From Asterella californica (lineage: Eukaryota > Streptophyta > Marchantiopsida > Marchantiales > Aytoniaceae), in contig JAYKYS010000143.1 of assembly GCA_036924285.1 (NCBI GenBank), positions 1 through 64,000 on the forward strand: a stretch of DNA of 64,000 nt, written 5' to 3'. This document shows, piece by piece, positions 46,706-58,597 of the stretch (its first letter is position 1; each line of letters begins with the position of its first letter). Position numbers and translations under genes: made by a program. The notes beneath the pieces were generated by a model, which was not told the DNA's origin, did no database searches, and was given only the letters and a program-made list of their open reading frames with translations.

Positions 46706-49700
46706 CTATGGCTGGAAATTGGAGATGCAAGTTGTCTCCTGATTAGCTTCCTCCTGCACATGAACAAGCTGCTCCACTCTTCGACATGCGGTCACTTTCA
46801 GCATTGCATTGTTTGGTTCAAGCCACTTTTCCTTAATTAAGCATGCAAATGTGAAGGGCAGGCCATCCTTTCCCTTGGTTCAGCATGCACCGGGCAATCA
46901 GCAACATAGTGACTGCGCATGCTAGTTCAGCAGTTTCGCAGTTGCCATTATGACATCAAGCACATCACAGCATGTGTCAGCATGCCATTGCAAGCGTGAT
47001 GACAAATTTACAAGGCAAGCAGGATTGCAGTGTACTCAGCAACGATCATATTGGTGCGTGAAAAAGGCATTAAGCATATTGACAATGGTATCAGCTTGCC
47101 TGGAATTCTGGACGACATATCGTGAATGACAAACTGCTGTCCCTGACCTGCCAACCACCCAATCCCTGTTTATAATTATGTTCAGTAAGAGGGCCAGAAA
47201 TAGCTCACCTGTTGACACCAGAGGGGTTTGAAGGTGGGCTTATACAAGTAGCGCTCTCGGTCTTCAAAGGTGGCATTGTCCACACCCTTCACATGAATGG
47301 TCTTCACCCTCTCTGGTCTCTCCAGCTCATAGCTGCATGCAGTTCATAGGCTGACCCAGTGTAGCATACAAAGGCATTATTGCTATCAGCAAGACTGCAA
47401 ATGCTGAACAGATGTGCAAAACCATGTCAGGGAGTTAAATGACAGTTGTGTATGCAAAGGCATATGAAGGCAAATTGCATCTAGGGAGTGCATCACTGCA
47501 AGTAGTGTGCAGGCTACTGGGCTCTTTCCAATGTGTTGGGCATTCAAAAGCTAAGCCAATCTTGCTGTAAGCCCAGAGCAGGTGGAGTGCGCTCTCTCCA
47601 AACTTCACCAGGGTGGAAGTCACCCGCGGAGAGTCTGTTGTGACAAAGTCAAGTAAGCCAACATGCACATCAGCGCGGGTGTCACCTGCGGAGGGCTTGT
47701 TGGGGACAGGCCCCTGCCTCCTGAGGTGCCAGGCTAGCACAACAGCATCCTCCAATGCAAGCGCCAACCCCTGGCCTGTAGTGACATCCAATGCATGTGC
47801 TTGTCACTTCAGTACTGCAGCAAAGGTTGTAGTAATGGACAGACTCCAATGGCAGGCGCTTGGATGGTTGACAGACATTGACAATGATTCCTGCCATTAT
47901 GTCTGCAGCTGTTGCTTACTGGGCTGCAGCAGAAGGCTCTGCTACATATACAACGTATGTTGCAGCCATATGTTGTAGCATGAATGCTGCTGTGCTTGCT
48001 CTGTCTGTGCTGTCTCCTGTCTTCCCATTTGGAAATCAGGTGCTCTGACCATGTTGGGCTAGAGCGTGTGAAGTTTGTGCAGTTTCCAGAACTGACAATG
48101 CAGCTTTCACAGTGACTTGTGGCCACTTCTCTGCTTACTTAGGCTGAGTTACGTTACTTCTGCCATACAGTGCAATCAACGCAAGTCCATGCTGCATTTG
48201 TCCTTGCTAAGGTACGGACTGGTTGGATCACAGCATCACAGGACATATGCAGTGAAGATTGCCTTTGCATGCATGCATAGGCATGTGTTGCAGCTACAAG
48301 GCTTAGCTGCATGCACATATATATAATTATACGCTGAACATATGCTGCCATGCATGATGCGGAGTGCAGTCTTGTGCCCAAAAACAGCAGTTTCGCACCA
48401 TTTGGAATTGTAGCATGTGCTGCATCTCCAAGCAAACTCACTCTTCCTCTTCCCCAGCCCTCTGAGGATTTTGCTCCCTTGCCTGGGGATGCATCATCTC
48501 CTGTACTTGTGTCTGGAGCTGTTGCACTTGAACTGTCTTTGTTGCCAAGAGGGTTCTGCACTGGTGTAGAAGGCTCCACTGGTGTTGAGGAAATGCCCAC
48601 TGAGCCTGTCGAGCTGCCTTTCGAGACTGAAGGGGTGCCTACTGGCAGCGAAGGGTCTTGGATCTCTGCTGAGGGGCCTGGGACCTCTGCACTAGATGGA
48701 ATATCAATGTCATTTGTATTGTCTGACTGTTCAACTGCAGTAGCTGGAGCATTAACAGGGCGTCATGATGATGATGATGATGCTGAATCTGCAACAGCCC
48801 CTTTGGTTGCTATAGCGCTAAGAGAGCTTGTTGGTACTGCACCTGCCCCTTTTTGATTTCTTCAGCGGCTGGCTGCCCACGATCTTCTGAATGCTTGACA
48901 AGCTCCTTCACTGTGGCTGCTACTACTGTCCCAGGTAAGTCAGAGGCTGCTGGGAAAGCTGTCTTCTGCTCTTCTTCATTTGGGGGTGTGTCAGGTGCTT
49001 CAGCAGGGGGGTACTTTGGCAACAAGGGGGTGCAGGGAGGGGTCTGTGAGGGGCCGCATGTACAGTCCATGCTGAGTGACGGTGGATGGATCTGTCTTCT
49101 TCACGATGTCCATAAGAGTTTTGGGCATGTGCTCGAAAAATCTTCAGGGCGTTCTGCAATAGCGCATTTGCATTGTTTACACAGTACCTGAGACCTTCAT
49201 GTGCATGATGCAAATATACCACCAAATCTGAAAGTCTCAGCTGCAGTCACAGCTCAGTCTCTTATCTGTTGCATGTCATCGCTTGCTGCAGAATGTGCCA
49301 AGACCAAAGTGTATCACTACTGCACTAACCACAATCACAACGCCATGCCAGAAAATGGACCATTGCTGAAGACCACCAAAAATAGCATCCATTGACGGAA
49401 CTGCCACAGCAATGCATGCGACAAGGCAACAGCCCTTTCCTCAAGGGCAGATCCAGACTGAGCATCCCCTTGTATGGCCTTGAGCCCTCGCACTTCAGGG
49501 TCAAAGTGGATCCCAGCTTCCTTGAGGGTGACCAGGGGGGCACCCAGGATCCAGGTCCAGGGCTTGTGCTTGGTGTCCTCCAGAGTGCCCATGTGGATCA
49601 GCATTGCAAAGGGACCGCTCATGATTGGCTGGTCCTGGTCCCTCCAGCTCCTGTCGACACTCATGTGACTGACCACATGATATTGTGACTCAGCACATAC

Positions 49701-52306
49701 TCCCACTGGTGAATGCCAAAAGAAAAGAAAAGACTACGCTGGTCAGCGTGATTTAGCTCATGGTTAATCTGAGCTTCTGTTTGGCCTAAGCCAATATAAA
49801 AAGGGGTGGGGGGGGGGGGGGGAGGGTCCACAAGAAGAAGCATGACACAGGGGGTGGATTCAAAGATTTACCCATGCTAGTCATGCATTTCCTATACTCT
49901 CAAAATTGCCATGCTCAAGGTGCATAGCATCAGCTCATCATGTCTTCTGCATGTTCTTTGCCTCCGTGCTTGAACCGTGGCCACGTGAGCTTGAACCGAG
50001 GCCACGTGAAACAAGCCCCCAGCTGGTTCAGATAGCTATCACACTTGCCTGGCAGTCACGCAATGCAAGCATGGTGTCATGGTGTCATGGTGCATTACAG
50101 TGCTCACATATAAGTACTTGAGTGTCTGCATGAAACTATTGAGCATGCAGCAGAATGGCAGGACCCTGATGGCTGGAACCCATGTATCAGCGCCAGACTA
50201 TGCAGCGCTGGATGCAGGCTGTTACCAGAGCAAAGGCACATGATAGAGACGTCATGTGACGAGTGTACACTTGCGACGCGGGCAGGCAGAGCAGCAAGCA
50301 CAAAGTGAACTGGGATGAATCACTGTCACAGTCTGACTCACGCCATCTCTGTGCTACCATCTTCTCCTGGATCAGCAATGCGGGCTCTCCACATGACGCA
50401 GCCCTGCATATTGCACAACACAAGTGCACTCATGTGACGCAGTTGTGCACAGACAGCCTCAAGATGTTATAGACGCGCTGAAGATTGCAGATCAATGTAC
50501 CTCTTACCGCCGTTGCTTGTGAATGGCTCCCTGATCATGAAGGTTTTTACAAATAGGGCATGAACTGATGAAAAAACGTGTCCAACGCAGCATCCAAGGA
50601 ACAAGTTCCCCATATGCATGATCAAGTTCACATCATATGATGCTGGAGGTGCTGTGTATACAGCACTCATCTGCAAATATGTCCTCAATCTTGTTTGGTG
50701 CAAACCATGTAGGGCTTACATGGGTGATGTGATGTACCGTTCATCATTCATCAGTTATCATGGTGGTAAAGTATCTGTCAAATCTGTTGGCATGCATGGG
50801 TAACAAGCCAAACAGCATTGTCTGGCTTGCTGGCAGGGTTGTGTCTGCATGCAAGTGACAAGCAACACCTGTGATTATGAGTGGAGCAGCTTTGGCAGAG
50901 ACATCAACACTTGTTCATGCTTAGGTGCATGGGCCTCTGCTCAGGTGCAAGCAATACTTCTGTTTTGACACAGCGTTGGAGGGAGCAGCGGGGTGCAGGA
51001 AGGGTGTGAGGGGTGCTGGGAGGGGGCAATGCACTTACTGCAAACATGGGTGGCCCATCATTGAGGCACTGCTTGCGGACGCGAGAAAAGTATCCGTCAG
51101 CGCCGATGAGGACCTTGGAACGCACAGAAGGCTGGCCGCGGTCAAAATGCACTGTCACTCCATCCTCATCCTCCTCATACTTTGTCATCTGCATTGAACA
51201 GCTCAGAGCTGACGTGAAGCATGGCCTTCTGGAGTTGCACAATACTGTAGGCAACATGTTTTTCACACCTTCCAGCATCCTATGTCTGTCACACAACTTT
51301 CCTTGATCTTGAGCCACAACACTCTTAGCTGCATATACTGCAGCATGGTACCAAGGCTATGCAGGACTGCACAGCATGCAAGGCTCATATTGTTTCACAC
51401 ACCTGTATGCACAAGACTGCTTGTCGTGATGGTGTGCACGTGTTCATTATGTGTTCAACTCATGATTGTAATGTTACTCGAAATAAAGTTGGGACCTTTT
51501 GCAGTTGTTTTTTAGTTATGGTGTAGATTTCAGTCGTTGATTTGCATGATTGTCAGCAGAAATACCTGTTTGTCAAACTCCACAATGCCAGAGGGTAAAT
51601 ACTCAAACAACAGTTGCCTGATCTCATGCCAGCCCAGCAAGGTGGCCACTTTGCCATACTTCTCATATAGCTGCTCATTTTCTGCAATCCTGGCGTTGCT
51701 GCGTTTGAGAAAATTCCCTTTCAGATCATAAGTCCGCCACCCTGATACTCGCACGCCATGCTTGAGAAATCTGCATGGCGTTTCAACATCAATACATTAC
51801 TTTGCCAACATGAAACTACAAGGCAGGATGCATATGTGCAGCCTGGCTAGTCTAGGATGGGGGTGCATGTAACAGTGCTGCATTACAGATCGTAACGCAT
51901 GATGGTCCTCAGGACTAGTGTATACACTGTACCTGGCTAAAAGATCAGGGTGTATGGCCTCCAAGGCATGCTGGGCATTTGCAGCCAATCCCACAGCTGA
52001 ACCTTGAAGTGTATACTCTTTCATGCTCTCATACACCTGTCAAAAAGAGAAGTAGGATTACGAGAGTAAGCAAAACCATCTTCTCGAGAACGTCTCAGGG
52101 CGTGCGTCGCAGGGCTGCAGATGATCACGTTGTAGTAATCTCTGGGGTGCCTTGGTTTCCCCTGGACGCACCTTGACACGAATGTGCTGTCCAAAAGCAG
52201 ACAGGACAGCGGCTGCTGTCGCTAAACCTCCCGGACCTCCGCCCACTACAGCAACATCGATATCGTGATCGGCTGTTCCGGCAGCCTCGGTACGCGCTGC
52301 AGACAT
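46706..52306 (-). CDS. FAD-dependent monooxygenase, tandem copy A (frame damaged)
   Basis: Group A flavin monooxygenase-like (salicylate hydroxylase / zeaxanthin epoxidase fold); substrate unknown. Ten exons matching copy B: 52306-52172, 52036-51933, 51770-51566, 51188-51039, 50403-50342, 49650-~49440, 49153-48399, 47775-47686, 47332-47209, 46753-46706. Motifs: AVVGGGPGGLATAAAV (FAD), VLIGADGYFSRVR (DG motif), VSLLGDAAHATIPNG. Damage: the donor after exon 6 reads GAG-GAAAGG instead of GAG-GTATGT; exon 7 has extra bases at AAAAA 49136-49140, GGGGGG 49006-49011 and near 48845-48855; exon 8 has two extra bases (GGGG 47702-47705, CCCC 47711-47714). It may be a decaying duplicate or a mix of lost donor and sequence error. 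An in-frame ATG at 52333 is an alternative start. Confidence 0.85.
49799..49823 (+). repeat. Poly-G tract in copy A intron 5
   Basis: Run of about 16 G after GGGGT, in an intron of FAD monooxygenase copy A. Confidence 0.8.
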
Positions 52307-53569
52307 GGTTGTGTCCTTTGAGCAGATGGCCACACGACACCACCGATAATCAGATTGACCGGGCCAGCATTGCGTGGTGAAATATCAGGGACAGAGATTC
52401 TGCTGCATTGTTCGAGATGAAGCCATACGAAACCGTGAATATGAGAACCTCGACTGACCTCGCACCTGATTACCAATCACATGAGAGCACCGAAGCACTC
52501 AGTGCCACTCACGCGGTGCTTGAACACTCGGTCTAGGCATACCGTAGTGACGATCATTTCGGTACTTCAAGGTCAAAATCTGACAGTAGCAGCATCCTAG
52601 CAGATCACACTGAGTCAAGTATGCAAATTCATGTCCTGCCCCTATGGCAAATTACTGCTACAGGAAGTGAGCGTGAATTGCTAGCTACCGAAGCAAGGCC
52701 AACATAAGATTTCTGGATCTCTCTTAGATCAACAGGTGGACCCATATATGATTCATATTATACTGCAGCAGCAGCAGCTGTATATTTGTGTGGTTCCAGG
52801 CTTGTTTGACTGATTGATCAGCTGATATCAGCTTGCAGTTGGGATGGGTTGTGAGAAGAGCCTCTTCTCGGAGTATGCTTACATTGGCTTTGGGGCCCAT
52901 ATCAAACACACTCAGTTTCCTGCAGTTGTGTGTTGTAGAAGAAGATTCAGCTAGTACTGCAAGGCAGCCAATTGCAACTCTTACTGGCGCTAAAAACATG
53001 GTAATGTTGTCTTGAAAGTATACGTAGCAGTACGTAGCAGTAGCAGCTACGTACCAGTAGCAGCTACGTATCAGTAGCAGCTGCGAGATGTATGCACTGC
53101 AATACTATTAGAGCACAGAGCTAGCAATTGACCAAGCACAGACTCTGAACTGACTGATGTCCACATATATTCCTGCAGCACAGTTGCGGACACACAGACA
53201 GTTGCAAAGCAAAGCAATGCCTAATGGAAGGGAACAACTGTTGTCAACAAGCGTCTAGATCCATATGCTGGACACTTACCACTTGTGTCTCATCAAAGCA
53301 ATAAAGAGTCAGCAAGATTATCAACAGGAGGATGAATCATATGCTTTGCCTAGCCAGCAGCATCCTACTAAAACGTGGTTACTTCTGATGCTTGAGTTCT
53401 GTATCAACACCTTCATGTCATTGAGAGTACCGAACAAACATTTGAAGGACCAGCCTGACCTGGTGTAGATGCTGCTGACAATGTGCATCAGTGCAAGCAT
53501 TGGTGCGTTAGCAGGTTCACATCCCCTCACAGGTGAGCAATAAGTTGACATGCCACATATCTATCATAG
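52307..53569. other. Spacer between the two FAD monooxygenase genes
   Basis: Holds the copy A promoter (CpG-rich near 52.3-52.55 kb) and copy B 3' region. No other gene seen; a short tandem repeat lies at 53028-53087. Confidence 0.55.
53028..53087 (+). repeat. Tandem repeat, about 21-bp unit (TACGTA-CAGTAGCAG)
   Basis: Three imperfect copies of a unit built from TACGTA and CAGTAGCAGC words. Confidence 0.75.
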
Positions 53570-56500
53570 CTATGGCTGGAAATTGGAGATGCACGTACTC
53601 TCTTTGTTTGCTTCCTCCTGCACACACTCACCCAACTACTTTCAGCTACTTCAGCTACTTCAGCATGTCTGGGACAAGCCATTTCCCCTTGGCCCAGCAT
53701 GCAGTCGTGAGCGGAGGTGACATGTTACGTAGTGGGTGTTGGCAGCTACTTCAGCAAATGAGCAATGCGTCAGATGACCCTTGTCGTTGAGCTTCCTGAC
53801 ATGCTTCTGAGCCAAGTGACTGCGGTAATGGGGAAATTTGCACTCATGCAAGCAGATGATGTGTTATCCATACCAGCATATGCAAACAGTATATTGAGAT
53901 AAACACAACAGATGAAACCGGTTTCTACCATGTTGACTATATGACATCTGCTTGCCCAGCATTTCTCACATGCACGCTTTGACTGACAAGATGCTGGATG
54001 ACCTGACAACAGCCAATGCCAACAAGACATGAGGATCTAATATGTAGCTCACCGGTTCACACCAAAGGGGTTTGAAGGTGGGCTTGAACAGGTAGCGCTC
54101 TCGATCTTCATAGGTAGCATTGTCCACACCCTTCACATGGATGGTCTTCACTCTGTCTGGTCTCTCTAGCTCATAGCTGCATGCAGTTCACAGGCTGTTG
54201 TATACTATGTGCACTTGTAATGTACTGTTCAAACCTCCCGCATAAGTTTTTGCTATCAGCAAAGCCACAACCGTCGCACCAAGACGCAACATGATATCAG
54301 GAACCAGCCAGGGCATGAATAGCCACCCTTGTGCAACAGCCTAGGCATCATGGAATCAGGGCGCAATGCATCTAGCTAGCAACTGCATGCAGTGTGCCGA
54401 CCACTGAATCTCCTTGCTCATTTGGGCAAAGATCTGATGGCCCAAAGCTAAGCCAATGTTGACACAAGCCCAGCAGGTGCAGTGTGCTCTCCAAGTGTGC
54501 CCATCAGGTTGGGTGTCACCTGCGGAGGGCTTGTTGGGACAGGCCCTGCCTTCTGAGGTGCCAGGCCAGCACCACGGCATCCTCCAATGCAAGTGCCAAC
54601 CCCTGACCTGCATTGGCATGCAAGACACGTTGAGGATGCACAGGCTTATCATTACCAAACTGCAGTAAGATTGCAGAGATATGGCCAGAACAAGACAGCC
54701 TTTCAATTTTTTGGTGCATCAGGAGTGCCTTTGCATGCAGGACATGCAGCAGCAAATTTAGCTGCAAGTACGCAATTGGCTAATACGCTGCAGACATGGT
54801 GCCTTGCATGACACCACACACATTGTTGTGTTTCCAAAAACAGCCGCCACATACCATTTGGAATTGTAGCATGTGCTGCATCTCCAAGCAGGCTCACCCT
54901 CCCTCTTCCCCAGCCCCCATCACCATCTGCTGGGGTTTTTGGCCCCTTGCTGGGGACTGCATTGCTTCCTGTCTTTCTGTCTGTTGCTGTTGCATTTGCA
55001 CTGCCTTTGGTGGCAGATGGTGCCGGTAGTGCTGTTGGGGCAGGGTCCACTGAGCCTGAGGAGTTGCCATTCAGGACTGAAGAGTTTCCTACTGGCATCG
55101 AAGGGTCTTCCATTTCTGCTGAGGCTGGAGAGCTTAGAGAGCTTGTTGGTACTGCACCTGCCCTTGTAATTTCTTGAGCAGCTGGATGCCCACAATCTTC
55201 TGAATGCTTGGCAAGCTCCTTGACTGTGGCTGCCACAGATGTGTCAGGAGAATTGGAGTCAGCCAGGGAGACTGTCTTCGGCTCTTCCTCATTTGGGGGT
55301 GTGTCAGGTGCTTCAGCAGGGGGTGCTTTGGCAACAAGGGGGTGCAGGGAGGGGTCTGTGAGGGGCCGCATGTACAATCCATGCTGAGTGACAGTGGATG
55401 GATCTGTCTTTTTTACAATGTCCATCAACGATTTGGGCATGCTCTCAAAGATCTTCAGGGCATTCTACAACATGGCACTCAGTGTGATTTGCAGGTCAAG
55501 ACACGTTTATAGGTTGAGAAGTTATACAGGTTGACTCTTGACTATTTGTTGGCTGATGTGTAAGGACTGCCAGATCCACTAGAAGGTTACTGCGTTGATC
55601 AAGATATGACAAAGCAAAGTGAATCATCAAAGCTGCCTCAAAAATCCACCAATCACTTGTTTTCTTTGGGCACTGCATGCGTCAATGAGATTGACATACC
55701 TCAAGGGCAGATCCAGATTGGGCATCCCCTTGAATAGCCTTCAGTCCTCGCACTTCAGGGTCAAAATGGACCCCAGCTTCCTTGAGGGTGACCAGGGGGG
55801 CCCCCAGGATCCAGGTCCACGGCTTGTGCTTGGTGTCCTCCAGAGTGCCCATGTGAATCAGCATTGCAAAGGGACCGCTCATGATTGGGGAATCATGGTC
55901 CCTCCAGGTCCTGGCAACACATTGAGTAAGTCAGCACAGATTGTACATAACAGGAGATGGCATGCACAGGACTGAAAAGGCAGAACTAAACAGCCAATGG
56001 CAGGACGCGTTTCAGCAGTAGCAGCAAGCTGGGCAGTGCCCTAGATGGGCCAATTATGATGGCAGGGCACGGCTCCCATGCTGTGAGCGCGCATGAGTGG
56101 CATGCAAGTCAATTGGCTGACACAACTATCAGCGACATTGTGACTCACGACAGCTTTGCACTGCCATCTTCTGGGGCAGCAATGCGAGCCCTCCACATCA
56201 CACAGCCCTGCACGCAGACATCAGCTCATCTCCAGACTCCGAGTTTGCATCACCAAATCGTGGGTTTGCAAGATGCACAGCACCATGCCGAGTCATGCTC
56301 AATCACTGCTTCAAGATGCTTGCCACCTGAATGTCAGCAGCCTTCATGACATGATGCGGCAAACATGCTTGCATGTCAGATGAATCATAACATTGCATGA
56401 CATTGGTTATTGGCAACTCAAATGATGTAAAGGGTCAGCCTGCATCACAGATTCTGCCAACAGCGAAAACCTAGTCGTCATCTTGCTTGCCACAACCAGC

Positions 56501-58060
56501 ATTTGTGCCACCGCTGTGTGGCAGCAGTGTCGACATGCAATCTTGTGAAGCCAACGGCCTATTGATAAGCTACTTGCAAAAATTGCAATTGCTGTGTTTC
56601 ACAGTCGCAAAACTTTTAACAGACTTTTGAGACTGAGAGCAGTTGTCGCAAATGCTTAGGCCTTGCATACATTTGGACATGGTAGGTGCATGTACCGCCA
56701 CTGCTTGGGCAGCTGCTAATAGTATCATTGGCAGGGTGTAATGGAAGGACAAACGAAGCTGGAGGGGGTGCGAGGCGAGCAGGGAGAGTGTGATGGGTGC
56801 AAACAGGATGCCTCCCATGCATGCATGAGGATGATAGGGTACGCACTGCAAACATGGGTGGCCCATCATTGAGGCACTGCTTGCGGACTCGGGAAAAGTA
56901 ACCATCAGCGCCGATGAGAATCTTGGCACGCACAGAGGGCTGGCCATGGTCGAAATGCACTGTCACTCCATTCTCATCCTCCTCGTATCTTGTCATCTGC
57001 GGCAGCATACTGATTGAGGAGTGGCTGCACAGGGTATAAATGTATATTGGCGCAAGCACAGGTAGGTTGGAGCAGACTGTGTCCGAGCATTTGGCAATCT
57101 AGTACTATAGCTATACAATGAGGTAAGCATAGCATGCATGCACTCGTTAGGTTGGGACGGTATGCATGGGTCAGCAATAGAAAACCTACATATTATCATA
57201 TTGACGCATCACAAACAGCTACAATACAGTTGTGATGACATGCATGCCATTTGCACGTTGACTCTCATACATGCGTCACTAGTTGTCAACCAGTTGCTTG
57301 ATGCTCAGTACCAGACCTGCTTGTCAAACTCCACAGTGCCAGGAGGTAGATACTCAAACAGCAATTGTCTAATCTCATGCCACCCCAACAATACCGTCCT
57401 TTTGCCATATTTGTCATACAGCTGCTCAGACTCTCGTCTCTTAACTTCAGTGTTGCCTTTGGAGTTTCCTTCCAAGTCATATAAGTGCATTCCTTGTAAT
57501 TGCAAGCCATGCTCAAGAAATCTGCAGCACCCTTCCAACACCTACTATTACTTGGACATGGTAAGGCCTTGGAACATGAAGCATTATACACTGCTGTTTT
57601 TAATCATCCTGATGTGCATTGCTTCTTGCATAGCCAATGCACTGTACCTGGCTAGCAGATCAGGGTGTACAGCCTCCAAAGCATGCTGAGCATTTGGGCC
57701 CAACCCAACAGCTGAACCCTGAAGTGTATACTCTTTCATACTCTCATACACCTGCAGCGACGTCATCAGAGACCCATGACGTACAGATGACTAGCAGGTC
57801 TGTGTCTCAGAGCTTTTGAGAGGGGTTGCACCACGGCCTTGACCAAGGTGCAGTTGGAAGACGAAGTGTCTGAAGTGATATCAAGTTGGGGGGATGACGC
57901 TCGTGTCACAAAAACATACCTTGACACGAACATGCTGTCCAAAAGCTGACAAGACGGCGGCTGCTGTCGTCAAACCTCCTGGCCCTCCGCCGATTACAGC
58001 AACATCAATATCAAGATCGACGCTTCCTGCAGCTGTATTCGAGACACTGGTTACAGCCAT
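53570..58060 (-). CDS. FAD-dependent monooxygenase, tandem copy B (intact)
   Basis: Intact sister of copy A. Exons 58060-57920, 57751-57648, 57521-57317, 56996-56847, 56207-56149, 55910-55700, 55464-54855, 54607-54520, 54176-54053, 53617-53570 sum to 1740 bases: 579 residues, every junction in phase, no correction needed. Features in order: FAD-binding AVIGGGPGGLTTAAAV at the N-terminus, GSAVGLGPNAQHAL, LGWHEIRQLLFEYLP, ILIGADGYFSRVR, GCVMWRARI, then exon 7 with a long Pro/Ser/Glu-rich insert immediately before GRVSLLGDAAHATIPNG, then LALEDAVVLAWHL. The FAD site and both flavin motifs are complete, so it is probably active. No obvious transit peptide (short hydrophilic N-terminus). Substrate unknown. 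Confidence 0.9.
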
Positions 58061-58597
58061 TCTGGCGGCAAGCTACCTTGCGCACAAGCTGTCGCGACAG
58101 CAGACCAGCACCACCGCGACAAACGCAGCGCACTATTGTCTACGAGATAGAAACTTGAAGAGTGCCTGGAATTGCTCAAATTACGCACTCAGCTGCACTT
58201 CCTACTACGGCTCAGCCGATGGTCCACTGGGCCACGTCAGTCAATATGAAACGCGCCGGAAGTTGCCTGTTCTCCATGCAACTCACCTGCCCCCTGCGGA
58301 CTGCATGCTGTGATGGCAAAATCCTACTGAAGTATGGTTGTGCATGTAAGCCTCGCGAGGGACTCCAAATCAACTAGTACAGTACACAACATGTGATTTG
58401 GTTGACAGCAAGGTATCCGGTGTGGGCAACTAGTACTGTATAAAGGTATAATACTGTATAAAGGTATAGTACTGTATCAAGGTACAGTATAAGACCGACT
58501 CATACTAGGCTAGGGATAAGGTCCGTACCCATATACTTATATTGGGCCCCTTATATTGCAACCCAGCTCCAAATCAACATTGCAAGATCTCAATCAA
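58061..58597. other. Promoter side of copy B; short tandem repeats
   Basis: CpG-rich from 58.0 to 58.3 kb, fitting a promoter for copy B. No other gene seen. Confidence 0.5.
58431..58496 (+). repeat. Tandem repeat, about 22-bp unit (TACTGTATAAAGGTA)
   Basis: Three imperfect copies of a TACTGTAT-AAGGTA unit, just outside the left end of the inverted-repeat element. Confidence 0.85.

Noticed and set aside
53028..53087. Regularly spaced short repeats as a possible CRISPR-like array
   Set aside because: Only about three imperfect copies without unique spacers, in a eukaryotic intergenic region; it is a simple tandem repeat.
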